In this document: piece after piece, positions 18,514-26,477 of the stretch
How positions within the stretch are numbered: position 1 is the first letter of the stretch
Layout of the letters: the number at the start of each line of letters is the position of its first letter
Source of the DNA: JADCRZ01 sp037718865
GTDB taxonomy: Bacteria; Bacteroidota; Bacteroidia; Chitinophagales; Chitinophagaceae
Direction: 5' to 3'
Length of the DNA: 64,000 nt
Assembly (NCBI GenBank): GCA_037718865.1
Contig: JBBJMP010000013.1
Coordinates: 1 to 64,000, forward strand
The notes under the pieces: generated by a model
What the model saw: only the letters and a program-made list of their open reading frames with translations
Database searches by the model: none
What the model was told of the DNA's origin: nothing
Translations under genes and position numbers: made by a program

Positions 18514-19870
18514 CGTAGAGGATATTATATTTCTCCAGGCGGCGGTATAAGGCGCTCCGGGTGATCCCCAGGGATTTGGCCACCCGGGTTATCCGGCTTT
18601 TATGAAAGTCCATGGCTTTATGTATCATCTGTATTTCCATTTCTTCCAGGGTCAGCTTACCAACCTCGGGCAATTGAACAGCGCCTTTTTTAACGGTCGT
18701 TGTTTCCAGTTGAGTTAAGAAATCCATTTCTTCAAGATAGTCTTTTTTAGTAACCAGTATCGTGCGTTCCACCAGATTTTTCAGCTGGCGGATGTTGCCG
18801 GGTAAGGGTAGTTGCTGCAGCCACCTCATGGCATCACGCGTAACCGTTAGATCAGGGCGGTTGTAGATCTCCCGCAGGTTATCCACGAAATAATTTACCA
18901 ATAAGGGAATATCATCCGGCCTTTCCCGAAGCGCCGGCAGCCTGACGGTGATCAGGTTGATCCGGTATAAAAGGTCCTCACGGAAAATGCCTTTTTGAAC
19001 CATATCTCCCAGGTCGCGGTTCGTGGCGCAGATGACCCGCATGTCCACCGTTTTTGTCCGGCTGCTTCCAAGCACCTCGTAGGTGCGGTCCTGCAGCACC
19101 CTTAACAGCTTGACCTGACTGCTTTGATCAAGGTCCCCGATCTCATCAAGGAAAATGCTTCCTTTATGAGCCATCTCAAAGCGGCCCACCCTGTCCGCCT
19201 TAGCATCTGTAAAGGCCCCCCTTACATGGCCGAACATTTCACTTTCAAACAGCGTCTGAGAAATTCCACCGAGGTTGACCTTTACAAAGGGCTTGTTCTT
19301 CCGAAGGCTGTTCTGGTGGACGGCTTCGGCGATCAGTTCTTTACCGGTACCGCTTTCTCCCATGATGAGCACGGAAGCATCTGTCGCGGCCACCCGGCCA
19401 ATCGTTTGCAGGATCTCCATCATACCCGCATTCTCGCCGATGATGCCGGGAAACTGATACTGTCTGTCGAGTCTTATACGATTCGGCTTTTCTTTCTCTT
19501 TACCCTGTAAACGTAGTAGGGTGTTGATGGATTGCAGCAGGTGATCGTTGTTCCAGGGTTTATTGATGAAATCACTGGCGCCTGCTTTCATGCCTTTCAC
19601 TGCCAGCTCGATGGTAGCCCAGCCCGTGATCAGGATAACGGGAACAGCGGGGTGAAGCTTCCGAATCTGTTTCAACAGGCGCATGCCCTCATCGCCCGAT
19701 GTTTCGATGGAAAAATTGAGGTCGAGGATGATCAGCTCGGGATTATTATGGTTCAGCCATGCCAGTGCTTCATTGGGAGAACTGACGTCTTTGGCGGCAA
19801 AATCTTTTTGATGCAGCAGCAAGAGCAGGGAAGTGCGGACCGCATGGTCGTCGTCTATAATCAGTATCAT
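18497..19870 (-). CDS. sigma-54-dependent response regulator, NtrC family
   Basis: The 457-residue protein has a receiver domain (1-120, phosphoacceptor D50 in LIILDLNFS), an AAA+ sigma-54 interaction domain (about 140-365) and a Fis-type helix-turn-helix (about 425-450, RVAKSLGITRSALYRRLEKY). Walker A is GESGTGKE at 171-178 and Walker B SIFLDEIGD near 238-246. The sigma-54 contact loop reads GAFTDA (218-223) rather than the usual GAFTGA; the core GAFT is kept. It should activate sigma-54 promoters on phosphorylation by the neighbouring kinase. The likely target is the HlyD-TolC-ABC operon immediately upstream, which has a weak -24/-12-like site. Confidence 0.95.
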   Translation of the reverse strand: MILIIDDDHAVRTSLLLLLHQKDFAAKDVSSPNEALAWLNHNNPELIILDLNFSIETSGDEGMRLLKQIRKLHPAVPVILITGWATIELAVKGMKAGASDFINKPWNNDHLLQSINTLLRLQGKEKEKPNRIRLDRQYQFPGIIGENAGMMEILQTIGRVAATDASVLIMGESGTGKELIAEAVHQNSLRKNKPFVKVNLGGISQTLFESEMFGHVRGAFTDAKADRVGRFEMAHKGSIFLDEIGDLDQSSQVKLLRVLQDRTYEVLGSSRTKTVDMRVICATNRDLGDMVQKGIFREDLLYRINLITVRLPALRERPDDIPLLVNYFVDNLREIYNRPDLTVTRDAMRWLQQLPLPGNIRQLKNLVERTILVTKKDYLEEMDFLTQLETTTVKKGAVQLPEVGKLTLEEMEIQMIHKAMDFHKSRITRVAKSLGITRSALYRRLEKYNILYDEASD

Positions 19871-19991
19871 ACTTTATTTGTTCTTTTGCCTGAAAAAAAA
19901 ATCAAGGCTGCATAAAAATGGCTAAAATGTACATCATTCCGCTACAACGAACAAGCTTACTATCTCGCCCCATGGTTATCATACCTATTCG

Positions 19992-20065
19992 CGGCACGAG
20001 AACGCCTGCGACAAAGCTGCGCTGCATTCTCGCGCCAGCTTCCCGTGCCGTTGGGTACTCGTGCC
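19992..20065. repeat. nested inverted-repeat element between permease and regulator
   Basis: GGCACGAG at 19993-20000 pairs perfectly with CTCGTGCC at 20058-20065; alternatively CGGCACG (19992-19998) pairs with CGTGCCG (20044-20050). An inner stem joins CGAGAACGC (19997-20005) to GCATTCTCG (20024-20032) with one mismatch, so alternative folds compete. The GC-rich composition differs from its AT-rich flanks. It sits in the 210-bp gap between the last permease gene and the response regulator gene. It looks like a dispersed REP-type element or an mRNA processing/stability structure. Confidence 0.6.
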
Positions 20066-20080
20066 TCCTTCCGTCAGCCC

Positions 20081-21265
20081 CTAATCCTCATGCAACGCCA
20101 CAGCCGGATAAATAGCGGCGGCCTGCCTTCCGGGGTAAAGAGAACATATCAGCACAAGCAAATAAATGAACAATATGGCCAGAACTAACGCGGTCAGGTA
20201 AACGCCGGCCTCCACATTTCCGACATTCAATAAGGGAAACTGAATGGCAAAGAAGGTCCCGGTGATCAAGGACAACGTGGTAAGTACAAGCGCTTCACCG
20301 ACTAACTGAAGCGAAACAGAACTTCTACTGGCACCTACAGCCCGCCGTAAGCCAATCTCGCCACGCCTCGTGTTGATATTATACCAAAGTACACCAAATA
20401 ATCCCAGCGCCACATTGACAATCAGGAAACCGGCTACTATGGTTATTACAATCAGCGGGATCAGAAAAAAATTGTTTTTTGACCTTCGTTTATCGACCAG
20501 GTGCTCGATCTCCACATTAGCGTTTTTCATGGCATTAGCCATCGATTTATACAGGTGGCTCTCAAAAGCAGCATCCGCATCGGGCGTGACTTTTACCAGG
20601 ATGTTTCCCAGCCAATGAAATGCGCCCGTGTCTACCCGCGCAAAAACGGAAGGACCGATAGAGGTGTAATCCCCCCTCGATTTAAGGTTTCCCACAACGC
20701 CGATCACTTTCATCTTAGTTTTGTTATCATGACTTCCGATGAACTTACCAATTGCGTCTTCCTTGCCGAAAAAGGCTTCCTTTAACGCCGCATCTATAAC
20801 CACGGGCCTGTTTGTTGAAACAGCATCCGTCTTGTTAAACCAACGGCCATCAAGCATCCTGACGTTTAAGACGGCAGCATACTCGTCGTCAATGATAAAA
20901 TTGTTGATGCGGTTCAATCGGTTGTTTTTGTAAGTTAAACCGGTAGAATTGGTGGTTTCCGTAAATGGCAGGTTCGCACTGGCATAACTTACTCCCTTGA
21001 TCTGCGGCATCGATCTTAACGTTTTCCGGACGTTTTCATAAAACAGGGACAATGAATCCGAGTTGTTTGTTTTTAATGCGTTATTATAATTGATCACCCA
21101 TACCCGGTCATAATCGAAATTCATGGGTTTTCTGTAGTTCTGGTAATAATATACCATCAGGGAAAATACCCCGAATATTACCATGAAAGAAACGAGCATT
21201 TCAAACATCAGCAAAAAATGCTGCTTCCTTTTATTCCAGATCAATATAAACAAATGCCTGACCAT
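20081..21265 (-). CDS. ABC transporter permease, FtsX/MacB-like (second)
   Basis: The 394-residue permease has an N-terminal transmembrane helix (about 17-40), a periplasmic MacB-type domain (about 45-265) and three C-terminal helices forming the FtsX domain (about 275-390), including the family motif RRGEIGLRRAVGAS. It probably pairs with the upstream permease and the ATPase as a MacB-like mechanotransmission exporter that works with the adaptor and TolC protein encoded by the same operon. The start lies 29 bp after the preceding permease stop. The cargo is unknown; candidates are antimicrobial peptides or lipoprotein/lipid substrates. Confidence 0.9.
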   Translation of the reverse strand: MVRHLFILIWNKRKQHFLLMFEMLVSFMVIFGVFSLMVYYYQNYRKPMNFDYDRVWVINYNNALKTNNSDSLSLFYENVRKTLRSMPQIKGVSYASANLPFTETTNSTGLTYKNNRLNRINNFIIDDEYAAVLNVRMLDGRWFNKTDAVSTNRPVVIDAALKEAFFGKEDAIGKFIGSHDNKTKMKVIGVVGNLKSRGDYTSIGPSVFARVDTGAFHWLGNILVKVTPDADAAFESHLYKSMANAMKNANVEIEHLVDKRRSKNNFFLIPLIVITIVAGFLIVNVALGLFGVLWYNINTRRGEIGLRRAVGASRSSVSLQLVGEALVLTTLSLITGTFFAIQFPLLNVGNVEAGVYLTALVLAILFIYLLVLICSLYPGRQAAAIYPAVALHED

Positions 21266-21294
21266 AATGATTGAATTTAAACGAAATGATTTTA

Positions 21295-22524
21295 TTACGC
21301 TTTAAGCGCTGATACTACATGTAATCGAGACATGCGCCAGGCGGGATACACGCCTGACAACAAGCCAAAACAAACACAGGCCAGCAAGCCGTAAAACAGG
21401 ACCATGAAGTTCAATGACAGATCGAGATTGGGAATCAAACGGGCATCGTTAATAAGACGTAGTGCTGCATACGACAATATCACCCCGATCAATCCGCCAA
21501 TGGTCGTCAGGATAATGTTTTCTACCAGGAACTGGTAAACCAGTGCCCGCGAAGAGGCCCCGAATGCTTTACGTACGCCGATTTCAGAAGAACGTTCCAT
21601 TATACGGGTAATGTTGATATTAACCAGGTTTAAGGTGGGCAATAACATAAACAGTAAAACAAATACGGTTAAGCCGGTGACCGCAATTCTTAAACCCGAT
21701 TCTTCTTCATCGCCGGTGCGGAGATAACCCTTGATGTAAGAGTCCGCGTGGCTGTACATGACATCATACTCGTCACTGTTCATGGGTACCCTGCGGATGA
21801 CCTGTTCATACTCCTCCCGTATCTTAGGAAGGTCTACCTTTGAGCCGGCCAGCAGCACAGCCGTATAGGGTCCATGGTATGATTTTTCATTTACATCCGA
21901 CTTGGAAACGGTATACGGCAGATAGATATCACTGTAAAGGGTATACGTAGTGATGGGCACATTTTTCACTACGCCACTTACGCGGTACTGAACATTATCC
22001 GCCTCGATGTATTTGCCAACAGCCGACGGAATGTCTCCGAAATATTTCTTTTTGGTATCCTCCGATATCACGGTAACACGTTCCCCCCGTTTTACCTGTT
22101 CCGGTGAATAAGGCTTGCCCTCCAGAAATTCGTAATCCATCACTTCCCAATAGGCTTCGTTGGTGTATTTGTAATTGATGACTATTTTTTTATTGTTTAC
22201 ATAGGTGTTGGTGGGACTGTAAGTGGAAGAGATGGCTACTTTAACCGGTGTTTTCAGGCTGGCTGCATACTTGTTCAGAAAGTAGAATGACAACGGACTC
22301 GAGCTGGTAAAGCCGGTTTTTAAACCCTTCTCCTGGAGGTTGGTGATGTATAAGCAGCGGTCCCTTTTTTTATCGGGATAATCATCGCTGAAAATCTTGT
22401 CGATGAGCGCGGTTAATACCATGAGAACAGCCAGGGTGAAACTGATGACAAACAGGCTGATGAAGGTGAAAAATTTCCTTCTCTTCAGGACTGCAATGGC
22501 GATTTTAAAATAGTTTTTAAGCAT
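21295..22524 (-). CDS. ABC transporter permease, FtsX/MacB-like (first)
   Basis: The 409-residue protein has the same layout as its neighbour: a transmembrane helix at about 20-42, a large MacB-type periplasmic domain (about 45-280), and three C-terminal helices with ERSSEIGVRKAFGAS preceding the last pair. Having two dissimilar permeases suggests a heterodimer rather than the MacB homodimer. The start codon sits about 12 bases downstream of a heptamer array (22537-22560), which could influence translation. Confidence 0.9.
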   Translation of the reverse strand: MLKNYFKIAIAVLKRRKFFTFISLFVISFTLAVLMVLTALIDKIFSDDYPDKKRDRCLYITNLQEKGLKTGFTSSSPLSFYFLNKYAASLKTPVKVAISSTYSPTNTYVNNKKIVINYKYTNEAYWEVMDYEFLEGKPYSPEQVKRGERVTVISEDTKKKYFGDIPSAVGKYIEADNVQYRVSGVVKNVPITTYTLYSDIYLPYTVSKSDVNEKSYHGPYTAVLLAGSKVDLPKIREEYEQVIRRVPMNSDEYDVMYSHADSYIKGYLRTGDEEESGLRIAVTGLTVFVLLFMLLPTLNLVNINITRIMERSSEIGVRKAFGASSRALVYQFLVENIILTTIGGLIGVILSYAALRLINDARLIPNLDLSLNFMVLFYGLLACVCFGLLSGVYPAWRMSRLHVVSALKA

Positions 22525-22536
22525 GAGCTTAGATGT

Positions 22537-22560
22537 GAGTTATGAGTTATGAGTTATGAG
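22537..22560. repeat. GAGTTAT heptamer array in an intergenic gap
   Basis: Three exact copies of GAGTTAT (22537-22543, 22544-22550, 22551-22557) plus a partial copy lie in the 43-bp gap between the ATPase stop (22568) and the permease ATG (22524). On the coding strand the unit is ATAACTC. Copy-number change would alter the spacing between the two genes. Confidence 0.85.
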
Positions 22561-22567
22561 AGACTGC

Positions 22568-23233
22568 TCACTCCACCTGCGTGCCGTCAAACAGTCTGAC
22601 CAGGCGGTGCGTTCTTTTGGCCATCTGGGCATCATGGGTGACCATTACAATGGTGGTCTTTTCCACTTTATTTAACTGGATGAGTATCTCCATGACATCG
22701 TTACCCATGGCGCTGTCCAGGTTACCGGTCGGCTCATCCGCGAGAATGATCTCAGGTTTGCCGACGATGGCCCGGGCAATGGCAACCCGTTGCTTCTGGC
22801 CACCGGAAAGCTGTGAAGGAAAATGTTTCATGCGATTGCTTAATCCAACCCGCTCCAATGCTGCTGAAGCCAGTTGCCGCCTTTCTTTCGCCGTGCTATC
22901 CCGGTATAACAGGGGCAACTCCACATTATCCATCACCTTCAGGTCGTTGATCAGGTGGTAACTCTGAAAAATAAAACCGATCTTTTTATTCCTGAACCTC
23001 GCCAGTTCCTTATCTGACAGATGCGTGGTTTTTTGCTCGTCGATCCGGAGGTCACCACCGGTTGGCGCATCCAGCAAGCCTATGATGTTTAACAGGGTGC
23101 TTTTACCGCAACCCGAGGGGCCCATGATCGATAAAAATTCACCCTTTTCTATGTCAAGACTGATATCGCTTAGCGCCAGCGTCTCGATCGATTCGGTGCG
23201 ATAGACTTTTTTAATATCCTTTAACCTGATCAT
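22568..23233 (-). CDS. ABC transporter ATP-binding protein, LolD/MacB type
   Basis: The 221-residue ATPase has Walker A GPSGCGKST (38-46), Q-loop Q90, signature LSGGQKQR (142-149) and Walker B IILADEP (162-168), followed by NLDS. This is the single-domain type that powers FtsX-like permeases. The same frame extends upstream to 23323, but that would overlap the TolC gene by 71 bases with residues unlike the family, so ATG 23233 (MIRLKDIKKVY) is preferred. It lies 19 bp after the TolC stop. Confidence 0.95.
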   Translation of the reverse strand: MIRLKDIKKVYRTESIETLALSDISLDIEKGEFLSIMGPSGCGKSTLLNIIGLLDAPTGGDLRIDEQKTTHLSDKELARFRNKKIGFIFQSYHLINDLKVMDNVELPLLYRDSTAKERRQLASAALERVGLSNRMKHFPSQLSGGQKQRVAIARAIVGKPEIILADEPTGNLDSAMGNDVMEILIQLNKVEKTTIVMVTHDAQMAKRTHRLVRLFDGTQVE

Positions 23234-23252
23234 ACAGTTTATTTGAAATGTT

Positions 23253-24707
23253 TTATTGATAAGATATCTTTTCGTTGTTTTCAAAATCATACAGCGAGAG
23301 GTAGCGCAACTCATAGTAGGCACCCCAGAAATCGTGCAGGGCGGCGATATAATCGCGTTTAGCCTGGTCCTTTTCCTGGAAAGCGATGCTCAGGTCGGTG
23401 ATGCTTAAATTACCCAGCACGTATCTTTCTTTGGCGATCTCATATTTTTCTGCGGCAATGCTGTCAGCTTCCGCCGTTAGCCCTACCTGATCGCGCATCA
23501 TATCGAATAACGTAACCTGGGTTACCACCTGCTGTGAAAAGACCTGCTTGTCCTGCTCAACCGTATACTCGATGAGCCGTTCATTAGCCTGTGCCGTTTT
23601 GATCCTCGATGTAGACCTGCCCCAGTCCAGTATCGGGATCGTAAAACTCAACTGCAGCAGTTGTTGATCCTGAGGGTCCCTGTACACCTTGGTTATTGAA
23701 GAGGCACTTTTAGAATATCCAAGGTTTGCCGTCAGGCTGGCATTTAGCCCGTTGTCACCACGCGCTTTGGCCACGTCCCTTTTGGCTTCGGCCATACGTC
23801 GCGCAAAGCCGATGGCATCTGAACGGTTTGCATAAGCCTGCTCCAGCACTTTATCCGCCACAACAGTCATGTTGATATTTGCAGCAGGCAGGTCCAGCGC
23901 TATCTTTTCCGTACCTGTTAACCCGGTATAGGAACGCAGGTTGAGCATTTTTATCTGCATGTCCCGGTTAGCAATGCCTACCGCTTTCCTGGCCTTAAGT
24001 TGTTCCAGCTGAAGTTGGAGGATCTCATTCTTAGATATTTTTCCGAGTTCCAGTTTTTCATGCGCGATCTTCAGAATATGCTGGGTATTGGTCAGGTTCG
24101 TTTCAGCGATCTGTAAGTTAACCTGCGCCAGCAACAGGTCAAAAAAATAAGTGCTCGCGTTTAGGGATACCTGTTCCATGGATTCGAGGTAAGCCTGTTT
24201 ACTTTCACTGAATTTGAGCGGCTCTATCTTATTATCCCACTTCAGGGGATTGAACTGCCATAGGGGCTGCGTATATCCGATACCGTAAGGCACTCCGTTG
24301 TACAATGTTTTCTTGCGGTCGAAATCATCAAACCGTTGCAGCTGGGTAGTACCGAATATCGTTCCCCCGGTGGCTGCGAAGGTCTGACTGAACGAGAGGT
24401 CGAGTAAGGAATTGTTATTGCGAACGGGTTGAAAAAGTATGGTGCCATCGGGCTGCAGCACTTCCGCGAAAGTTTTGCTGTAGCGGGGTAAGGTCCCGCT
24501 CAGCGATAACTGCGGCTGGTAATTGGAACGGTAGGTGCGCCACTGCCAGTACCTGGTTTCTTTCACCGTGGCGGCCTGGCGGGAAGCGATGGATCGTTCT
24601 TTGGCCATGGCCACCACCTGCTGCAACGACAGGTGCATGGTGTCTTGGCCATAGCCGTTGTAAAAGGCCGTGATCCACGAGATGATAAAAAATAGTTGAT
24701 GTTTCAT
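23253..24707 (-). CDS. TolC-family outer-membrane efflux protein
   Basis: The protein from ATG 24707 is 484 residues with a signal peptide (about 1-20, MKHQLFFIISWITAFYNGYG) and two OEP repeats of long helices and strands (about 25-250 and 260-475). It forms the outer-membrane duct for the ABC exporter. The frame extends 30 bases upstream into the adaptor gene, but ATG 24707 falls two bases after the adaptor stop and gives a proper signal peptide. Unlike the TolC gene near the RND pump, this one is intact. Confidence 0.92.
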   Translation of the reverse strand: MKHQLFFIISWITAFYNGYGQDTMHLSLQQVVAMAKERSIASRQAATVKETRYWQWRTYRSNYQPQLSLSGTLPRYSKTFAEVLQPDGTILFQPVRNNNSLLDLSFSQTFAATGGTIFGTTQLQRFDDFDRKKTLYNGVPYGIGYTQPLWQFNPLKWDNKIEPLKFSESKQAYLESMEQVSLNASTYFFDLLLAQVNLQIAETNLTNTQHILKIAHEKLELGKISKNEILQLQLEQLKARKAVGIANRDMQIKMLNLRSYTGLTGTEKIALDLPAANINMTVVADKVLEQAYANRSDAIGFARRMAEAKRDVAKARGDNGLNASLTANLGYSKSASSITKVYRDPQDQQLLQLSFTIPILDWGRSTSRIKTAQANERLIEYTVEQDKQVFSQQVVTQVTLFDMMRDQVGLTAEADSIAAEKYEIAKERYVLGNLSITDLSIAFQEKDQAKRDYIAALHDFWGAYYELRYLSLYDFENNEKISYQ

Positions 24708-24708
24708 C

Positions 24709-25956
24709 TTAGTCCTTAATGGTGATCTCACTTGCATTACTGTATTCTGTCATATCCGACGTGATGATCACATCACCTTCCTTCACGTTATCCAGGATCT
24801 CCACATAGTCGAAGTTGGTCATACCAATTTTGACTCTGCGCCTGTATGCTTTTCCTTTGCCGAGTACAAAAATATCCTGGGGGGACGAACCTTTGAAGGC
24901 GGGCCCGTTATGTACCCGCAAGATGTTCTGATGATTTGCCGTGACCAGGTAAACATCCACTTTCATATTCGGGCGCAACAGGTCGTTGTAACGTTCATCC
25001 AGCCGGATGTCAAAGAATACTACCCCGTTTTGCACAGAAGGCTGGATATTAATTACGGAGCCCCTGACCTCTGTTTCATTGATGCTGATAATGGCCTTCA
25101 TGGCAGGATGCAGCTGGTCGAGGTAGGTGTCTGAAATGCTGCCTTGTATTTTAAAGCTGCTGAGGTCCGCAATGCGTGCAAGCGGCTCACCGTCACGAAT
25201 AGCCGCACCGATGTTTTTATTCACCCAGGTCACCACACCCTCACGGCTGGCGACAATGTTTGCCTGTTGCAGTTTACTTTCCAGCTGGCGAAGGTCGTTT
25301 TCCTGGATGGCTGCTGCAATCCCGGCTTCTTTCATTTCGAGCCGCATGGTTTGCTGTTTGCTTTTAATCTCGTTCTCCAGCTGCTCCTTTTCCAGCCTGG
25401 CCACTTTGAGGTTCAGTTCCGCCTGGTCGATGTTCTCTTTTGTACCTCCGCCGGCCTTGAACAACCGTGTAGCATTGGCGACTTCGGCTTCCAGGCTGTT
25501 GATGCGTAGTTGTTTGATGTTATGGTTGGAAGTGATGTCATAAAAACTTTTATCGAGGTTCAGTTTAAGCTTGTTGATGTCGTTGCGTTTTGATTCAAGT
25601 TGAAATTTCAGCTTTTCAAATTCGGTCTGCGAGGCGGATTTATTGAGGGTAAGTATTGACTGGCCGGCCTTCACTTTGTTGCCTGCATCCATGATCACTT
25701 TCTGTACTGAAGCGTTGATCGGACTGGTGATGATCTCTTCAAATTCCGGCAGAACTTCTCCGGAAGCATTGATGGTGTTTTCAATAGCACCTCTTTCAAC
25801 TACTGCAGTAGTAATGGCGGACTTTTTCAGGGAGGCATTAAACGTACGCCGAACGAGGAAGATCGACAGAACCGCTATGAGCAGACATCCTGCGATGCTG
25901 AAGAATAGTTTCCTTTTTCTTCTGCCAATAACTGTATCCGGCAAAGCTATGTCCAT
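24709..25956 (-). CDS. HlyD/MacA-like membrane-fusion protein
   Basis: The 415-residue adaptor starts at ATG 25956; a TTG two codons earlier is also possible. It has one N-terminal membrane anchor (about 15-37), a split biotinyl-lipoyl domain (about 65-95 and 240-275), a long coiled-coil hairpin (about 105-225, rich in Lys/Glu/Gln heptads) and beta-barrel and membrane-proximal domains to the end. It bridges the ABC permease pair to TolC. It is the first gene of a tight five-gene operon (adaptor, TolC, ATPase, permease, permease). The two-component genes follow in the same direction after a 210-bp gap. Confidence 0.92.
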   Translation of the reverse strand: MDIALPDTVIGRRKRKLFFSIAGCLLIAVLSIFLVRRTFNASLKKSAITTAVVERGAIENTINASGEVLPEFEEIITSPINASVQKVIMDAGNKVKAGQSILTLNKSASQTEFEKLKFQLESKRNDINKLKLNLDKSFYDITSNHNIKQLRINSLEAEVANATRLFKAGGGTKENIDQAELNLKVARLEKEQLENEIKSKQQTMRLEMKEAGIAAAIQENDLRQLESKLQQANIVASREGVVTWVNKNIGAAIRDGEPLARIADLSSFKIQGSISDTYLDQLHPAMKAIISINETEVRGSVINIQPSVQNGVVFFDIRLDERYNDLLRPNMKVDVYLVTANHQNILRVHNGPAFKGSSPQDIFVLGKGKAYRRRVKIGMTNFDYVEILDNVKEGDVIITSDMTEYSNASEITIKD

Positions 25957-25979
25957 GATCAACTGTTTCTATTAGATGA

Positions 25980-25995
25980 TCAATGGGGATGCCAG
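25980..25995 (-). promoter_or_regulatory. weak sigma-54-like promoter before the export operon
   Basis: On the minus strand the bases read CTGGCAT, five bases, then TTGA. The GG-to-G spacing equals that of the -24/-12 consensus TGGCAC-N5-TTGC, and it ends 24 bases before the adaptor ATG. The -12 C is replaced by A and the -24 C by T, so the match is imperfect. The NtrC-type regulator in the same block makes it worth noting. Confidence 0.3.
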
Positions 25996-26276
25996 TCATA
26001 AACAATTCTACATCAACTGAATAATGGCTAGGCGGATTTTAACAATGACCGGAATCGGACATGTTGTGCGGAAGAATTGTGCTGTCATTGGCACGAAGCG
26101 CCATAGGTTGATTCCATTAGGTCGCGACTTTGCGCTTCGTTGAAATCTCCGGACCTGCAGGTTGTCTGAAAATCAAATACTTTTCACCAACACCCAATCC
26201 ACCAAAGACTGAAAATTGGTACTAAGCAGGAAGTGCCATATTTTTAAAGAATCTTCTGACTTTATCCAGGCTTCTG

Positions 26277-26284
26277 TAAATTTG
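26277..26284 (+). promoter_or_regulatory. candidate -7 element for SusC gene 1
   Basis: TAAATTTG matches TAnnTTTG. It lies 193 bases upstream of the SusC ATG, which would leave a long leader. There is no TTG at the -33 position, only CTG. Confidence 0.3.
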
Positions 26285-26477
26285 AGAGAGAGCTTTAGTA
26301 ATTAGGGTTTATCTATAACAATTAAGAATACATTACCCTTTTCTTTAAATCTTGCGGAAAACCAACATTAATTAACTAAATTATTCGGGGAGAAAACGAT
26401 TGCAGTCCCCTCCAAACCAGATTTTACCAGGTGATTCCGGGTAATTACTCCATTTCAACAACATAAACTGCCGCTAT

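Larger units (their letters stand above)
25957..26477. other. 521-bp divergent intergenic region
   Basis: It separates the minus-strand export operon from the plus-strand SusC gene. A weak sigma-54-like site lies at its left end (25980-25995) and a TAAATTTG element at 26277-26284. A TGGCAC motif also occurs near 26232 but lacks correct -12 spacing. The rest shows no frame, repeat or strong hairpin that I could find. Confidence 0.7.

Noticed and set aside
22568..23323. Longer start for the ABC ATPase
   Set aside because: The extra 30 residues overlap the end of the TolC gene and are unlike any ABC ATPase N-terminus; ATG 23233 gives the standard start.
26225..26245. Second sigma-54 site (TGGCAC on the minus strand near 26232)
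   Set aside because: The nearest GC falls two bases too close to the GG, and sigma-54 promoters do not tolerate this spacing.
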